Below, one piece after another: positions 16,306 through 24,086 of a stretch of 64,000 bases of DNA. The stretch is from contig NZ_CP023278.1 in the NCBI RefSeq assembly GCF_002896875.1, positions 372,001 to 436,000 on the forward strand, read 5' to 3'. The notes below the pieces were generated by a model. It had not been told where the DNA came from, did no database searches, and saw only the letters and a program-made list of their open reading frames with translations. This stretch comes from Nostoc sp. CENA543. GTDB taxonomy: Bacteria > Cyanobacteriota > Cyanobacteriia > Cyanobacteriales > Nostocaceae. The translations under genes were made by a program, and so were the position numbers. Positions within the stretch are counted from its first letter, which is position 1, and every line of letters starts with the position of its first letter.

Positions 16306-17103
16306 ATGGGACTATTTGATCGGATTAAGCGAGTTGTTAGTGCTAACCTCAATGATTTAGTGAATAAGGCTGAAGATCCAGAAAAAATGCTGGAACAAGC
16401 CATTCTAGAGATGCAGGAAGACTTAGTACAGTTGCGTCAAGGGGTAGCTCAGGCGATCGCTGCTCAAAAACGCACAGAGAAGCAATATAATGACGCTCAA
16501 AACGAAATTAATAAATGGCAACGCAACGCTCAACTAGCAGTACAAAAAGGGGATGAAAACCTAGCTAGACAAGCCCTAGAACGGAAAAAAACCTATACCG
16601 AGACTGGTACCGCCCTCAAAACTAGCCTAGATCAACAAAACATCCAAATCGAAACCCTCAAACGCAATTTAATCCAGTTAGAGAGCAAAATCTCGGAAGC
16701 CAAAACCAAGAAAGAAATGCTCAAAGCTCGGATTACCACCGCCAAAGCCCAAGAACAACTCCAAGGCATGGTGCGGGGTATGAATACTAGCAGCGCAATG
16801 GCAGCTTTTGAGCGTATGGAAGAAAAAGTCCTCATGCAAGAAGCGCGCGCCCAATCAGCCGCCGAACTAGCAGGAGCAGACTTAGAAACCCAATTTGCTC
16901 AGTTAGAAGCAGGTAGTGACGTTGATGATGAATTAGCTGCTCTCAAAGCCTCCTTAGCTCCTGCAACCCCACCCAACCAACCCCAACTACCCCCCCAACA
17001 AGAACAGCAACAATCCCCCCCTCCTGCTCAATCTAACCCTCAATCTAACAACGTGGTTGACAGTGAGCTGGAAGCCCTACGTCGCCAATTGGATCAAATG
17101 TAA
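16306..17103 (+). CDS. vipp1: Vipp1 (IM30), thylakoid membrane biogenesis protein
   Basis: 265 residues. The first 215 match PspA/IM30: amphipathic helix MGLFDRIKRVVSANLND, AEDPEKMLEQAILEMQEDL, AAFERMEEKVLMQEARAQ. A Pro/Gln-rich linker at about 220-248 leads to a final helix, VVDSELEALRRQLDQM, which is the C-terminal extension that separates Vipp1 from PspA. Vipp1 assembles into rings on thylakoid and plasma membranes and is needed for thylakoid upkeep. The tandem PspA-like/Vipp1 order suggests duplication. A hairpin terminator follows. Confidence 0.92.
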   Translation: MGLFDRIKRVVSANLNDLVNKAEDPEKMLEQAILEMQEDLVQLRQGVAQAIAAQKRTEKQYNDAQNEINKWQRNAQLAVQKGDENLARQALERKKTYTETGTALKTSLDQQNIQIETLKRNLIQLESKISEAKTKKEMLKARITTAKAQEQLQGMVRGMNTSSAMAAFERMEEKVLMQEARAQSAAELAGADLETQFAQLEAGSDVDDELAALKASLAPATPPNQPQLPPQQEQQQSPPPAQSNPQSNNVVDSELEALRRQLDQM

Positions 17104-17129
17104 TCATTGCGAAATATCTCAGTATAAAT

Positions 17130-17164
17130 AATCCCACACCTCCTGGTAGTGGGATTTTGTTTTT
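17130..17164 (+). terminator. Rho-independent terminator of vipp1
   Basis: AATCCCAC at 17130-17137 pairs with GTGGGATT at 17149-17156, followed by TTGTTTTT. Confidence 0.8.
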
Positions 17165-17218
17165 AGTCAATACACAAAATGTCTGTCCCTGGCTTCCCCA
17201 TCTAATTAAATAAAACCA

Positions 17219-17248
17219 ATTCGCAATTCGCAATTCGCAATTCGCAAT
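17219..17248. repeat. TTCGCAA heptamer repeat
   Basis: Four copies of TTCGCAA in tandem; the same heptamer recurs at 50223-50257. A further inverted pair GCCAGT/ACTGGC encloses a GGGCGGGTTTCCCG phrase at 17273-17313. Confidence 0.75.
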
Positions 17249-17323
17249 TAATTCAGCCACCCACAAGGGGGAGCCAGTCTCGTGGGCGGGTTTCCCGACT
17301 TGAGAGAACTGGCGTTGGGGTTT

Positions 17324-17872
17324 TTACCTACCTTGGGAAACAAGGATTTTTTCGCCCACCAGGGGCGAGGTTTTGAACCTATCTTTTTCCAATAAAAATG
17401 GCTTGACAGATAAAATCATGCGCTCTAACTCATTTTTATTGTGTCTAAGAAGATGATGATCCCAAAAGTGATTCGTGTTTTGAGAGCAATCTAATGCTAG
17501 AGCTTCGCCAATACCTTCAAAATCCTTTTTGGCATCTCTCTTTAACTTTTCTGGTTCAGACAGCACCCCAATAACGAATACTCTCTCAATGAGATCCTCT
17601 GGAATTTGACTTTGTATATAACTCAATCTTTCTTGTGGCTGATTATCAAAATCAACTAACAAAATCATCATTCTTTTGGGGAATTTCCGCATTTCAGCAA
17701 TATGAACTGAGGCCAATATCTCCAAAACCCTCTGCCATCCCCCAGCAGGTGTCAGCACTTGAATTGCTCGGTTGTTAAGGTTGGAATCAAGAATAAATCC
17801 GTTAGCTATTTGGCGATTAGCATCGTCTTCAGGTAAGACAAAAACGTGAGGTTGATATTTATTGATGCTCAT
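17324..17872 (-). CDS. Toprim-like protein partnered with an ABC-type ATPase
   Basis: 182 residues. VFVLPEDDANRQIANGF near the N-terminus and MMILLVDFDNQ at about 68-77 place a Glu (E15) and a DxD pair (D74, D76) at positions expected of a small Toprim-like nuclease fold. The rest has no motif I recognise. Its ATG overlaps the TGA of the ATPase gene in an ATGA, so the two are translationally coupled. AAA ATPase plus Toprim pairs occur in OLD nucleases, where they are fused, and in PARIS (AriA plus DUF4435 AriB), where they are separate; this protein is shorter than those partners. A defence role is inference from architecture alone. Confidence 0.55.
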   Translation of the reverse strand: MSINKYQPHVFVLPEDDANRQIANGFILDSNLNNRAIQVLTPAGGWQRVLEILASVHIAEMRKFPKRMMILLVDFDNQPQERLSYIQSQIPEDLIERVFVIGVLSEPEKLKRDAKKDFEGIGEALALDCSQNTNHFWDHHLLRHNKNELERMILSVKPFLLEKDRFKTSPLVGEKILVSQGR

Positions 17873-18978
17873 AATTCTATGTCGCCACGAATCAAGGCAT
17901 CTACAAGATCCCCTTGTACAGACAGATCACTGAGTAATCTAATTAAGGTTGGTTCTAGGTGGGTTTTGCGCTGGAGAACTAAGGTATTAGTATCGGAAAA
18001 TTTGCGGATGGCTTCAGGATTATGAGATGTTACTAAAATTTGCCCATGAGGTTTAAATGAACGGCGCAGGGATGTGACAAAATGTCCAACCTCCGATAAA
18101 GATAGATAGTTATCAGGTTCATCCCAAAAGCATAAAAGTGGCCCATAGAATTTGTTAGCAGCTAAGACTACAGCGCAAAGAAAAAAGCATTTTTCTCCGT
18201 CAGATAAATCTTTAAATTCAACGTTCAAATTCGCATTGTTGGCTGCAAATCGAACTATCATACTTTTAGATTCCTTGCCAATCTGTTCATTCAGGAAGTC
18301 CTGAATGTCAGGCATAACTTCTCGCAGATATTTGTCAATTTGTGTATAAGCAGCAGGATAACGACTGAGTAATCCAGAAATCCATTCTCCAAAGTTGGTA
18401 GCATCTCGCTTCGGCTCTAAAGTTTCACCATTGGAATCTCCACTCATCAAGCTGGGGATTGGGGCTAAAATAATCATGCGAGCTAGCCAAGTCTTAAAAA
18501 TGCGGAGGGGATCTGTTTCCGATTGCTCCTGAATTACTGGCAGGGCGACAAGATGCCAGTCTACTAAAAATTGAGCTTCTCGGTTGTGTAAACTATGATG
18601 AAGGGTAACTTGGGCTGCTTGGCGTGAGTATATTGGTTCTCCTGCAACGAGTAATTGCTCTTCTAAAACTCGCAGTTCTTTAAATTTTTCTGGTAAATCC
18701 AAAGCCAAGATATATGTATAAACTTTTTCATTGAGTAATACTTCTATTTCCAAACGCATCGGAACATCCGATCTACCACGCACAAAATCTTTTGATTGTA
18801 CAAGTTGCCCAACTCTATTTATACCTCGACCGATGGACTGAAGTATCTCTAACGCAATTGCAACAGTTGATTTACCTGTACCGTTTTTTCCAATCAAGAG
18901 AGTAGATGACATCCCTTTTACGGGTAATTCAAAGTTTTCTAGGCATCTGAAGTTGTGTATGTATAGTCTTTGAAGCAT
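17869..18978 (-). CDS. AAA/ABC-type ATPase (OLD/RecF-like), first gene of a two-gene module
   Basis: 369 residues: MLQRLYIHNFRCLENFELPV as the usual opening strand, Walker A LIGKNGTGKSTVA at about 28-40, ABC signature LSDGEK near 260, Walker B LLCFWDEPDNYL and the H-loop TSHNPEAI. A helical insertion lies between Walker A and the signature, as in AAA_15/AAA_21 proteins. No nuclease domain is fused, but a Toprim-like protein is coupled by a 4-base overlap. Such pairs are often anti-phage systems sensing invasion and cutting nucleic acid. The ATPase call is firm; the biological role is inferred. Confidence 0.82.
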   Translation of the reverse strand: MLQRLYIHNFRCLENFELPVKGMSSTLLIGKNGTGKSTVAIALEILQSIGRGINRVGQLVQSKDFVRGRSDVPMRLEIEVLLNEKVYTYILALDLPEKFKELRVLEEQLLVAGEPIYSRQAAQVTLHHSLHNREAQFLVDWHLVALPVIQEQSETDPLRIFKTWLARMIILAPIPSLMSGDSNGETLEPKRDATNFGEWISGLLSRYPAAYTQIDKYLREVMPDIQDFLNEQIGKESKSMIVRFAANNANLNVEFKDLSDGEKCFFLCAVVLAANKFYGPLLCFWDEPDNYLSLSEVGHFVTSLRRSFKPHGQILVTSHNPEAIRKFSDTNTLVLQRKTHLEPTLIRLLSDLSVQGDLVDALIRGDIEL

Positions 18979-19234
18979 AGGAAAATAATTCCAAGGAGTG
19001 GAACTGACAGAATTTTTGGGACTGCCTCATTAGTGGTTGAGCATTGCCACGAATGTCTAGAAAATTAGAGTGCTTGGCTGATATAGAGGGGAATTGCTAC
19101 ATACTAAAGCATTCTGCTCAATCATCGTTAACATAAGAAAATATCTATGCAATATAGACTATGGACTGTTGACGACTTTGGGATACAGTATTTTGTGTGC
19201 CAATTTTGATCGATGCTAACTAATGGAGACTGCA

Positions 19235-19570
19235 ATGAGTAAGGGTGTAATCACCATCACCGATGCTGAGTTTGAAACTGAAGTGTTGCAAGCCGAGCAG
19301 CCTGTATTAGTTTACTTTTGGGCTTCTTGGTGCGGGCCTTGTAAATTGATGTCGCCAGTGATTAATCTAGCGGCTACATCTTATAGCGATCGCCTAAAGG
19401 TCGTCAAACTAGAAGTTGATCCTAACCCGATCACGGTGAAACAGTATCAAGTAGAAGGCGTACCAGCTCTGAGACTACTTCAAGGAGGACAACTCCTAGC
19501 GTCTACAGAAGGAGTAATCAATAAAGATAAACTCCTCAATCTTCTCGATACGCATTTAAATAATAATTAG
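19235..19570 (+). CDS. trx: Thioredoxin
   Basis: 111 residues with the thioredoxin fold: VLVYFWASWCGPCKLMSPV (active-site CGPC), KLEVDPNP, and GVPALRLLQGGQ with the cis-proline. Start taken at ATG 19235, preceded by TGGAG at a good distance; an in-frame ATG 12 bases earlier overlaps that site. The charged Asp/Pro after VDPNP instead of VDENP-type and the short C-terminal helix make it a divergent paralogue rather than the main TrxA. It is likely cytoplasmic, reducing disulfides with a thioredoxin reductase not in the window. Confidence 0.88.
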   Translation: MSKGVITITDAEFETEVLQAEQPVLVYFWASWCGPCKLMSPVINLAATSYSDRLKVVKLEVDPNPITVKQYQVEGVPALRLLQGGQLLASTEGVINKDKLLNLLDTHLNNN

Positions 19571-19943
19571 TCCATAGTCTATAGTCTATAGTCCATAGTG
19601 AAGACCATTGACCAGGGGAGGCAGGGGAGAAGAGAGCAGGGAGCAAGGGGGAAATTCGCTTTTCCCTACCAACAGGGATTCAAGCAACATTATTTATTTA
19701 TGCTCGCAAGTAAAAATATTTATTTCAAGGCGCGTAAGCACGAGAAATAATACCTCCTTATTTCCAGCCCTTACATTTATGTATGGGGTTCTTTCCCCCT
19801 GCCCCCTGCCCCCTGCCCCTTGTCCTTTTCGTTAACCCGCCGAGTTTTAGATTTGGGATTGGTTTGTCCTCAAATCACTAATTTAAAATCTAAAATCTAT
19901 TGACTATTGACTATTGACTATTGACTAATAGCTGATAACTACT
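19571..19943. other. Repeat-filled intergenic region
   Basis: Holds tandem CTATAGTC-like units right after the thioredoxin stop, a G-rich AGGGGAG tract near 19612-19650, CCCCCTG units near 19795-19820, and TTGACTA heptamers at 19898-19926 just before the aminotransferase. A 75-codon open frame at 19608-19835 is a by-product of the low-complexity DNA. Confidence 0.7.
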
Positions 19944-21125
19944 ATGCAATTTGCCCAACGGATACAACCCCTGCAATCTAACGTGTTTGCTGATATGGAC
20001 AAAGCTAAGTCTTTGGCTATAGCCGCAGGGAAAGATTTAATTGATTTATCTCTAGGTTCTTCTGATTTACCTGCCGAAACTCATGTGATTGCAGCGATCG
20101 CTCAGTCACTTTATGATCCTAGTACCCACGGTTATTTACTGTTTAACGGTACGAGGGAATTTCGAGAAGCGGCGGCTAAGTGGTATGCACGAAAGTTTGG
20201 CATTGAAGTTGATCCAGAAACTGAGGTGTTACCTCTAATTGGTTCTCAAGAGGGTACTGCTCATTTACCTTTAGCTTTACTCAATCCAGGAGATTTTGCC
20301 TTACTTTTAGATCCTGGCTACCCTTCCCACGCTGGCGGAGTTTACTTAGCTAGTGGGCAAATTTACCCTATGCCATTAACCGCAGAAAATGGTTTTTTGC
20401 CTGTGCTGAGTGACATTCCTGCTCATATTGTGGCGCAATCACGCATGATGGTATTGAGTTATCCTCATAATCCCACAGCCGCGATCGCACCTTTATCTTT
20501 CTTTCAAGAAGCCGTCGCCTTTTGTCAGCAACACAATATCGCCTTAGTTCACGATTTCCCTTACGTTGATTTAGTATTTGAGGAGACTGAGAACTCCGAG
20601 AAATCCCTTGTACCTTCGATTTTACAAGCTGACCCAGATAGAAGCGTTTCCATAGAGTTTTTCACCCTTTCTAAGTCTTATCATATGGGTGGCTTCCGTA
20701 TTGGTTATGCCATCGGTAATGCCCAATTAATTCAAGCTTTACGACAAATTAAAGCCGCCGTCGATTTTAACCAATATCGCGGAATTTTAAATGGCGCGAT
20801 CGCAGCTCTTTCCGGCCCCCAAGCTGGAGTTAAAGTTGCTGTCGATAGGTTTCGTCAACGTCGTGATGCGTTCATTAATGCTTTACACCGCATAGGATGG
20901 TATGTTCCCACACCCAAAGCCACGATGTACATTTGGGCGCAATTACCATCACCTTGGAGTCAAAATTCTGTAGAATTCTGCACCAAGTTAGTGCAGCAAA
21001 CTGGTGTAGCCGCTTCCCCTGGTGCTGGTTTTGGCAAATCCGGTGAAGGATATGTCCGTTTTGCTTTAGTTCATGAACCCGCATTATTAGAAACCGCCGT
21101 CGAGAGAATCGCTAAGTTTCTTTAG
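19944..21125 (+). CDS. Class I/II pyridoxal-phosphate aminotransferase, LL-DAP aminotransferase-like
   Basis: 393 residues, full length. Seen: IDLSLGSSDLPAETHV at the substrate loop, GYLLFNGTREFREAAAKWY, IGSQEGTAHLPLALLNPGD, SYPHNPTAA for the cofactor ring, VHDFPYVDLVF, and the lysine region TLSKSYHMGGFRIGYAIG, followed by the carboxylate-binding arginine in VRFALV. The pattern is that of aminotransferases close to LL-diaminopimelate aminotransferase or N-succinyl-DAP aminotransferase. The true substrate cannot be settled from sequence. It stands alone, flanked by repeats. Confidence 0.85.
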   Translation: MQFAQRIQPLQSNVFADMDKAKSLAIAAGKDLIDLSLGSSDLPAETHVIAAIAQSLYDPSTHGYLLFNGTREFREAAAKWYARKFGIEVDPETEVLPLIGSQEGTAHLPLALLNPGDFALLLDPGYPSHAGGVYLASGQIYPMPLTAENGFLPVLSDIPAHIVAQSRMMVLSYPHNPTAAIAPLSFFQEAVAFCQQHNIALVHDFPYVDLVFEETENSEKSLVPSILQADPDRSVSIEFFTLSKSYHMGGFRIGYAIGNAQLIQALRQIKAAVDFNQYRGILNGAIAALSGPQAGVKVAVDRFRQRRDAFINALHRIGWYVPTPKATMYIWAQLPSPWSQNSVEFCTKLVQQTGVAASPGAGFGKSGEGYVRFALVHEPALLETAVERIAKFL

Positions 21126-21192
21126 TAGGGGTGTAGGGGTTTGAGGGTGTAGGGGTTTGAGGGTGTAGGGGTTTGAGGGTGTAAGGGTGTCC
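21126..21192. repeat. GGGTGTAGGGGTTTGA tandem repeat
   Basis: Three to four copies of a 16-base unit GGGTGTAGGGGTTTGA directly follow the aminotransferase stop. Confidence 0.75.
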
Positions 21193-21251
21193 TATGAATT
21201 CCCCATTAAAACCCACCCTTCACCACTCATTACTCATTACTCAGCACTCAT

Positions 21252-21313
21252 CACCGGCTAAACGCCGCGCTACCGCTAACAGCACGGGCTGAACGCCCCG
21301 CTTCCGCTAACAC
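21252..21313 (-). repeat. Dispersed GCTGTTAGCGG hairpin repeat, two units
   Basis: Two units in the minus orientation; the right-hand unit supplies the TAG stop codon of the HNH gene (the TGTTAG phrase of the repeat). Confidence 0.75.
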
Positions 21314-21849
21314 CACTCACCTTCACTCAAACGTTGAGTATTCCAAAACTGTTCTGCAAATGCCACAGTTGGATGAATTGGAGCTTTAGGCTTGTTTTTC
21401 AGTACCATTCCTGCTTCATGGGGTAAGCGATCGCTTTTCGTTGAGTTACACTTTTCACAAGCTGTAACAACGTTATCCCAAGTATGCTGTCCACCTTTAG
21501 AACGGGGGATTACATGGTCTAGTGTTAGACGCTTGGTGCTACCACAGTATTGACAGGTGTGGTTGTCTCGTCTCAACACCTCACGACGATTTACAGGCGG
21601 TACTTTCCAATGTCGTTCGGGATTGCTCACAGTCAAGCGGATGTGTTCTGGTACTTGTAGTACAAAACTGGGTGAACGAACTTCCCACTGTTTTGTAGTA
21701 CCAAAACTCAAAGATTCTGCTTGGCCTGTAACTAACAGCACAATTGCGCGCTTGATGTTGACGCGTGCTATTGGTAAGTAGTTCTTGGAGAACACTACGA
21801 CAGAATTTTGTAGTATGTGTGGCTGCTGAAAAGGTGGTCGAGCTTCCAT
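21307..21849 (-). CDS. HNH endonuclease family protein
   Basis: 180 residues from ATG at 21849, preceded by AGGAGTG six bases upstream; a longer frame to 22023 runs back through a terminator and is rejected. An N-terminal region (SVVVFSKNYLPIARVNIKRA) typical of cyanobacterial HNH proteins precedes the nuclease core: CQYCGSTKRLTLDHVIPRSKGG, then VVTACEKCNSTKSDRLP, with two CxxC zinc pairs and the catalytic DH. It probably cuts DNA, yet these stand-alone proteins are very common and their roles are little known. The final residues and stop come from a dispersed repeat. Confidence 0.85.
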   Translation of the reverse strand: MEARPPFQQPHILQNSVVVFSKNYLPIARVNIKRAIVLLVTGQAESLSFGTTKQWEVRSPSFVLQVPEHIRLTVSNPERHWKVPPVNRREVLRRDNHTCQYCGSTKRLTLDHVIPRSKGGQHTWDNVVTACEKCNSTKSDRLPHEAGMVLKNKPKAPIHPTVAFAEQFWNTQRLSEGEWC

Positions 21850-21861
21850 GTAATTCACTCC

Positions 21862-21903
21862 TAAAAAAATAACCCCCGCCTCTGGTGAAATAAAGCGGGG
21901 GTT
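21862..21903 (-). terminator. Rho-independent terminator between the 75-residue gene and the HNH gene
   Basis: On the minus strand AACCCCCGC (21903-21895) and GCGGGGGTT (21879-21871) form a 9-bp stem, followed by ATTTTTTTA. The HNH ribosome-binding site begins just past the T run, so it separates two minus-strand units. Confidence 0.85.
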
Positions 21904-21935
21904 AGGTAGTTGGTACTTTCTGCCTGATATTGGTG

Positions 21936-22163
21936 CTATACAACATTTGCACCCCCACTGTAGATAATTGGATTGCGATCGCTCATAATTGCGTTTACAA
22001 TGCTTGCCGCAGGAATTGCCCAAAAGGTGTATTCTTTACAGGATAAACCACTAAACAATTGACGTGTTTTCTCAAAGAAGAACAGCACAATTCCTCTACC
22101 TGAACCCCGTGCGGAGTATGGACGAACTGCACTATTAATATTTGAGAAGAATTTGTGGTTCAT
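21936..22163 (-). CDS. Small hypothetical protein, 75 residues
   Basis: MNHKFFSNINSAVRPYSARG then GRGIVLFFFEKTRQLFSG, ending in IIYSGGANVV. I do not recognise the family. Support for a real gene: a clean terminator 33 bases after its stop on the same strand, and protein-like composition. Against: no clear Shine-Dalgarno sequence before the ATG. The phrase SARGSGRGIVLFF is faintly like small phycobilisome linker domains but this is too weak to name. The IS element begins about 180 bases upstream and may have changed its promoter. Confidence 0.5.
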   Translation of the reverse strand: MNHKFFSNINSAVRPYSARGSGRGIVLFFFEKTRQLFSGLSCKEYTFWAIPAASIVNAIMSDRNPIIYSGGANVV

Positions 22164-22635
22164 TGTTTTTTGTAGTATTTGTAGTTACGACCTGATCTTA
22201 TGTTACACGCGTATTACAAATCTGTCTATAGGTGGTTGGAGTGAGTTTTTTGCATACTTAAGACCGAGTCGGAAGTTCAGCACAGAGATAATATTGAGAA
22301 AAATTGCTAAAAGTCAACTAAAAGTGATGAATTACAAAGTTACGCCTAATGTGAATTAAAGAGATTGAGACTGGAAGGTGAGAACATTGATACCAAAACG
22401 GCGGCGAAGTAATAAACGTAGTGTATGCGATGCAATTTTGGCAGCAATGTGTACACAAAAGCCATCAACAGTTTTGTTGAGTAAGCGTTCGGGATTACGT
22501 CCGGTGTTTTGAATTTCGTGAAAAACGCCTTCGACACGCTGGCGAACACGACTAATAAAACGCTTGAGTGCATGAGAATGTTGAAGATGTTGGTTCTCAC
22601 GGGTGAGTGTCCAGATCCGATGACCTGTGCGACGA

Positions 22636-22664
22636 GCGTAGGCGTAGCCCGCCGAAGGCATCGC
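22636..22664. repeat. Small dispersed repeat inside the transposase, in frame
   Basis: A 29-base element beginning GCGTAGGCGTAGCCCGCC and ending GGCATCGC, a form very common in Nostoc genomes (small dispersed repeats described by Elhai and colleagues). It adds about MPSAGYAYA to the transposase without breaking its frame. Confidence 0.7.
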
Positions 22665-22829
22665 CAGTTGCCAATCAGCAGAGATAAAGCCCTTATCTGC
22701 GTAAATATCACTATGACTAACCGTTTCTAAAACACCTTCAGCAACAGTTCTCTCATCTGTATTAGCAGAGACAATATCATAAGAAATGGGGATTCCATTC
22801 CATGTTGAAAGCATAACTAGCTTGTAGCC

Positions 22830-22903
22830 TGTCTTGAAAAGTTCAGATGCCTGCGGCAAGCCGCAAAGCGTCTACGGCGGAAACCGCCGCTCCGACTTTT
22901 CGC
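22830..22903. repeat. 74-base palindromic small repeat breaking the transposase
   Basis: Sequence absent from the expected IS982 protein. It has a 7-base inverted pair GAAAAGT/ACTTTTC near its ends (22836-22842, 22895-22901) and inner hairpins TGCGGCAAGCCGCA and GGCGGAAACCGCC. Length 74 causes a frameshift. Confidence 0.75.
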
Positions 22904-23417
22904 AAAATAACGCATTTCTCTGGTTGCACACCAACCAGGGGTGGCATTACCCGAAAAGTCACTATATCGCTTGTCTCGCTTGAGTCCCAATACTGGTAAG
23001 GGTTTGGTGTCAACAATAAAATATTTTTCACTTAGCCCACCCAATTGCTCTACCCAACTACGACGTAACTTCTCTAACATTCCATCCAATTTGCGTAACC
23101 GACGATTGAATTGGCTTTGCTCAAGTAAATTGGGAAACCAGTCTCTGTAGTTTCCCCGGATAAAACCAAGAAATTGTGTTTCTCCAGGAAATGGCAGGTA
23201 ATCCATGACTAGTGATAGTGTCATGATTTCACTATCGCTCATACTTGCCTTTACTCCTGGTTTTATTAATGTTGTCTTGTTTACTTGCTTTTGATGCCAA
23301 TCATCTACGATTACAAAGATTGTTGTTAATAGCGTTCCAAAGTCTATGCTATTCATGGGGGGAGGTTTGAGTTGAAAAGCTGGTAACTTTCATCTTCTTA
23401 CTTCTCCCGCCTTTTTT

Positions 23418-23771
23418 CTAATTCACATTAGGCGTGATTCTCAATATCTGTTTCGTAGCTGTAACTTGAGAGGCCGGCCCGGCAATTCCAGAAATAGCTT
23501 GACCAGACTGTGTTACAGTTGCTTGCACCACGGCTTCTAAATAGACAGGTGCTTGCACCACTAGCATACCGTTCCAATAATGAGCTGCGATCGCAACTAT
23601 CTGATGATCTACAATAGCAGCTACATAGGTTCCCTGAAATCTTCTACCTTGGTTAACTAGTCCTGCATTGTGACAATTTGAACGCAAAAACATCGATGTA
23701 TCAATATGTTGCAAAAGGAAGTTTTCCAATAACACTTCGTCTCCAGTTTGTAGGGTTTTTAAGGTATACAT
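23418..23771 (-). pseudogene. GNAT-like acetyltransferase, truncated by the IS element
   Basis: The frame starts MYTLKTLQTGDEVLLENFLLQ, a GNAT-like opening, and continues TYVAAIVDHQIVAIAAHYWNG, but it runs into the inverted repeat of the IS at 23435 and its last codons (TPNVN) are IS sequence. The acetyl-CoA binding motif (Q/RxxGxG/A) expected further on is missing, and no remainder is found beyond the other end of the IS. It is therefore an N-terminal fragment and probably inactive. The family call is moderate. Confidence 0.7.
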
Positions 23772-23777
23772 AGTTGA

Positions 23778-23833
23778 TTAGTCATTAGTCATTAGTCATT
23801 AGTCATTAGTCATTAGTCATTAGTCATTAGTCA
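23778..23833. repeat. TTAGTCA heptamer repeat, eight copies
   Basis: Eight perfect head-to-tail copies of TTAGTCA start seven bases upstream of the truncated GNAT start codon; single copies recur near 23899 and 23979-23990. This is a short tandem heptamer repeat. Confidence 0.9.
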
Positions 23834-23913
23834 TCTCCAGAAATGAGGTTTTCATCTATACAGCATAAGGGTTTGAGATTCTTTTTCGGAGATGTCTATT
23901 AGTCATTAGTTAG

Positions 23914-23977
23914 TAGGGGCGGGTTCAGTGAGAGATTCACATTGTCGAACAGATATTTTGGTTAAACCCGCCCGTAC
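23914..23977. repeat. Inverted-repeat element with GGGCGGGTT/AACCCGCCC ends
   Basis: GGGGCGGGTT near 23916 pairs with AACCCGCCCG near 23965-23974; inner GTGAGAGATTCAC forms a small hairpin. This looks like a MITE-type dispersed element, set into the TTAGTCA repeat. Confidence 0.6.
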
Positions 23978-24086
23978 ATTAGTCATTAGCCTATTACTCT
24001 ATCTTTTGCTAGAGGTATTAATCATCATCATTTTCTAAGCTTTTGGTGATTTATTGTTATCTTTTACTCTCAGGTAAAAGTAAGTT

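Larger units (their letters stand above)
22356..23356 (-). pseudogene. IS982-family transposase, disrupted by a 74-base insertion
   Basis: Frame one starts at ATG 23356 and reads MNSIDFGTLLTTIFVIVDDW, then MDYLPFPGETQFLGFIRGNY and FIVDTKPLPVL up to REMRYF. The same protein resumes in another frame at GYKLVMLSTWNGIPISYDIV, DKGFISADW and a C-terminal HTLRLLLRRRFGIN. Between MRYF and GYKL lie 74 bases (22830-22903) of a palindromic small repeat, which shifts the frame and gives a stop. Another 29-base repeat at 22636-22664 is read through in frame. The D and D/E residues of the DDE fold look intact, so the loss is probably due to the repeat alone. Confidence 0.85.
22342..23435 (-). mobile_element. 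IS982-family insertion sequence, defective
   Basis: About 1,094 bases bounded by a 17-base inverted repeat: ACGCCTAATGTGAATTA at 22342-22358 and its exact complement at 23419-23435. It encodes one IS982-type transposase, now broken. No target duplication is visible between the flanks (ACAAAGTT on the left, GATTCTCA on the right), and the gene it interrupts on the right has no continuation on the left, so a deletion or rearrangement next to the insertion is likely. Two small dispersed repeats sit inside it. Confidence 0.85.

Noticed and set aside
19608-19835. 75-codon open frame after thioredoxin
   Set aside because: It is built of G-rich and C-rich tandem repeats.
21850-22023. N-terminal extension of the HNH protein
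   Set aside because: It crosses a strong terminator and the HNH ribosome-binding site favours ATG 21849.
23774-23834. Possible CRISPR-like array
   Set aside because: The units are 7-base direct repeats with no spacers.
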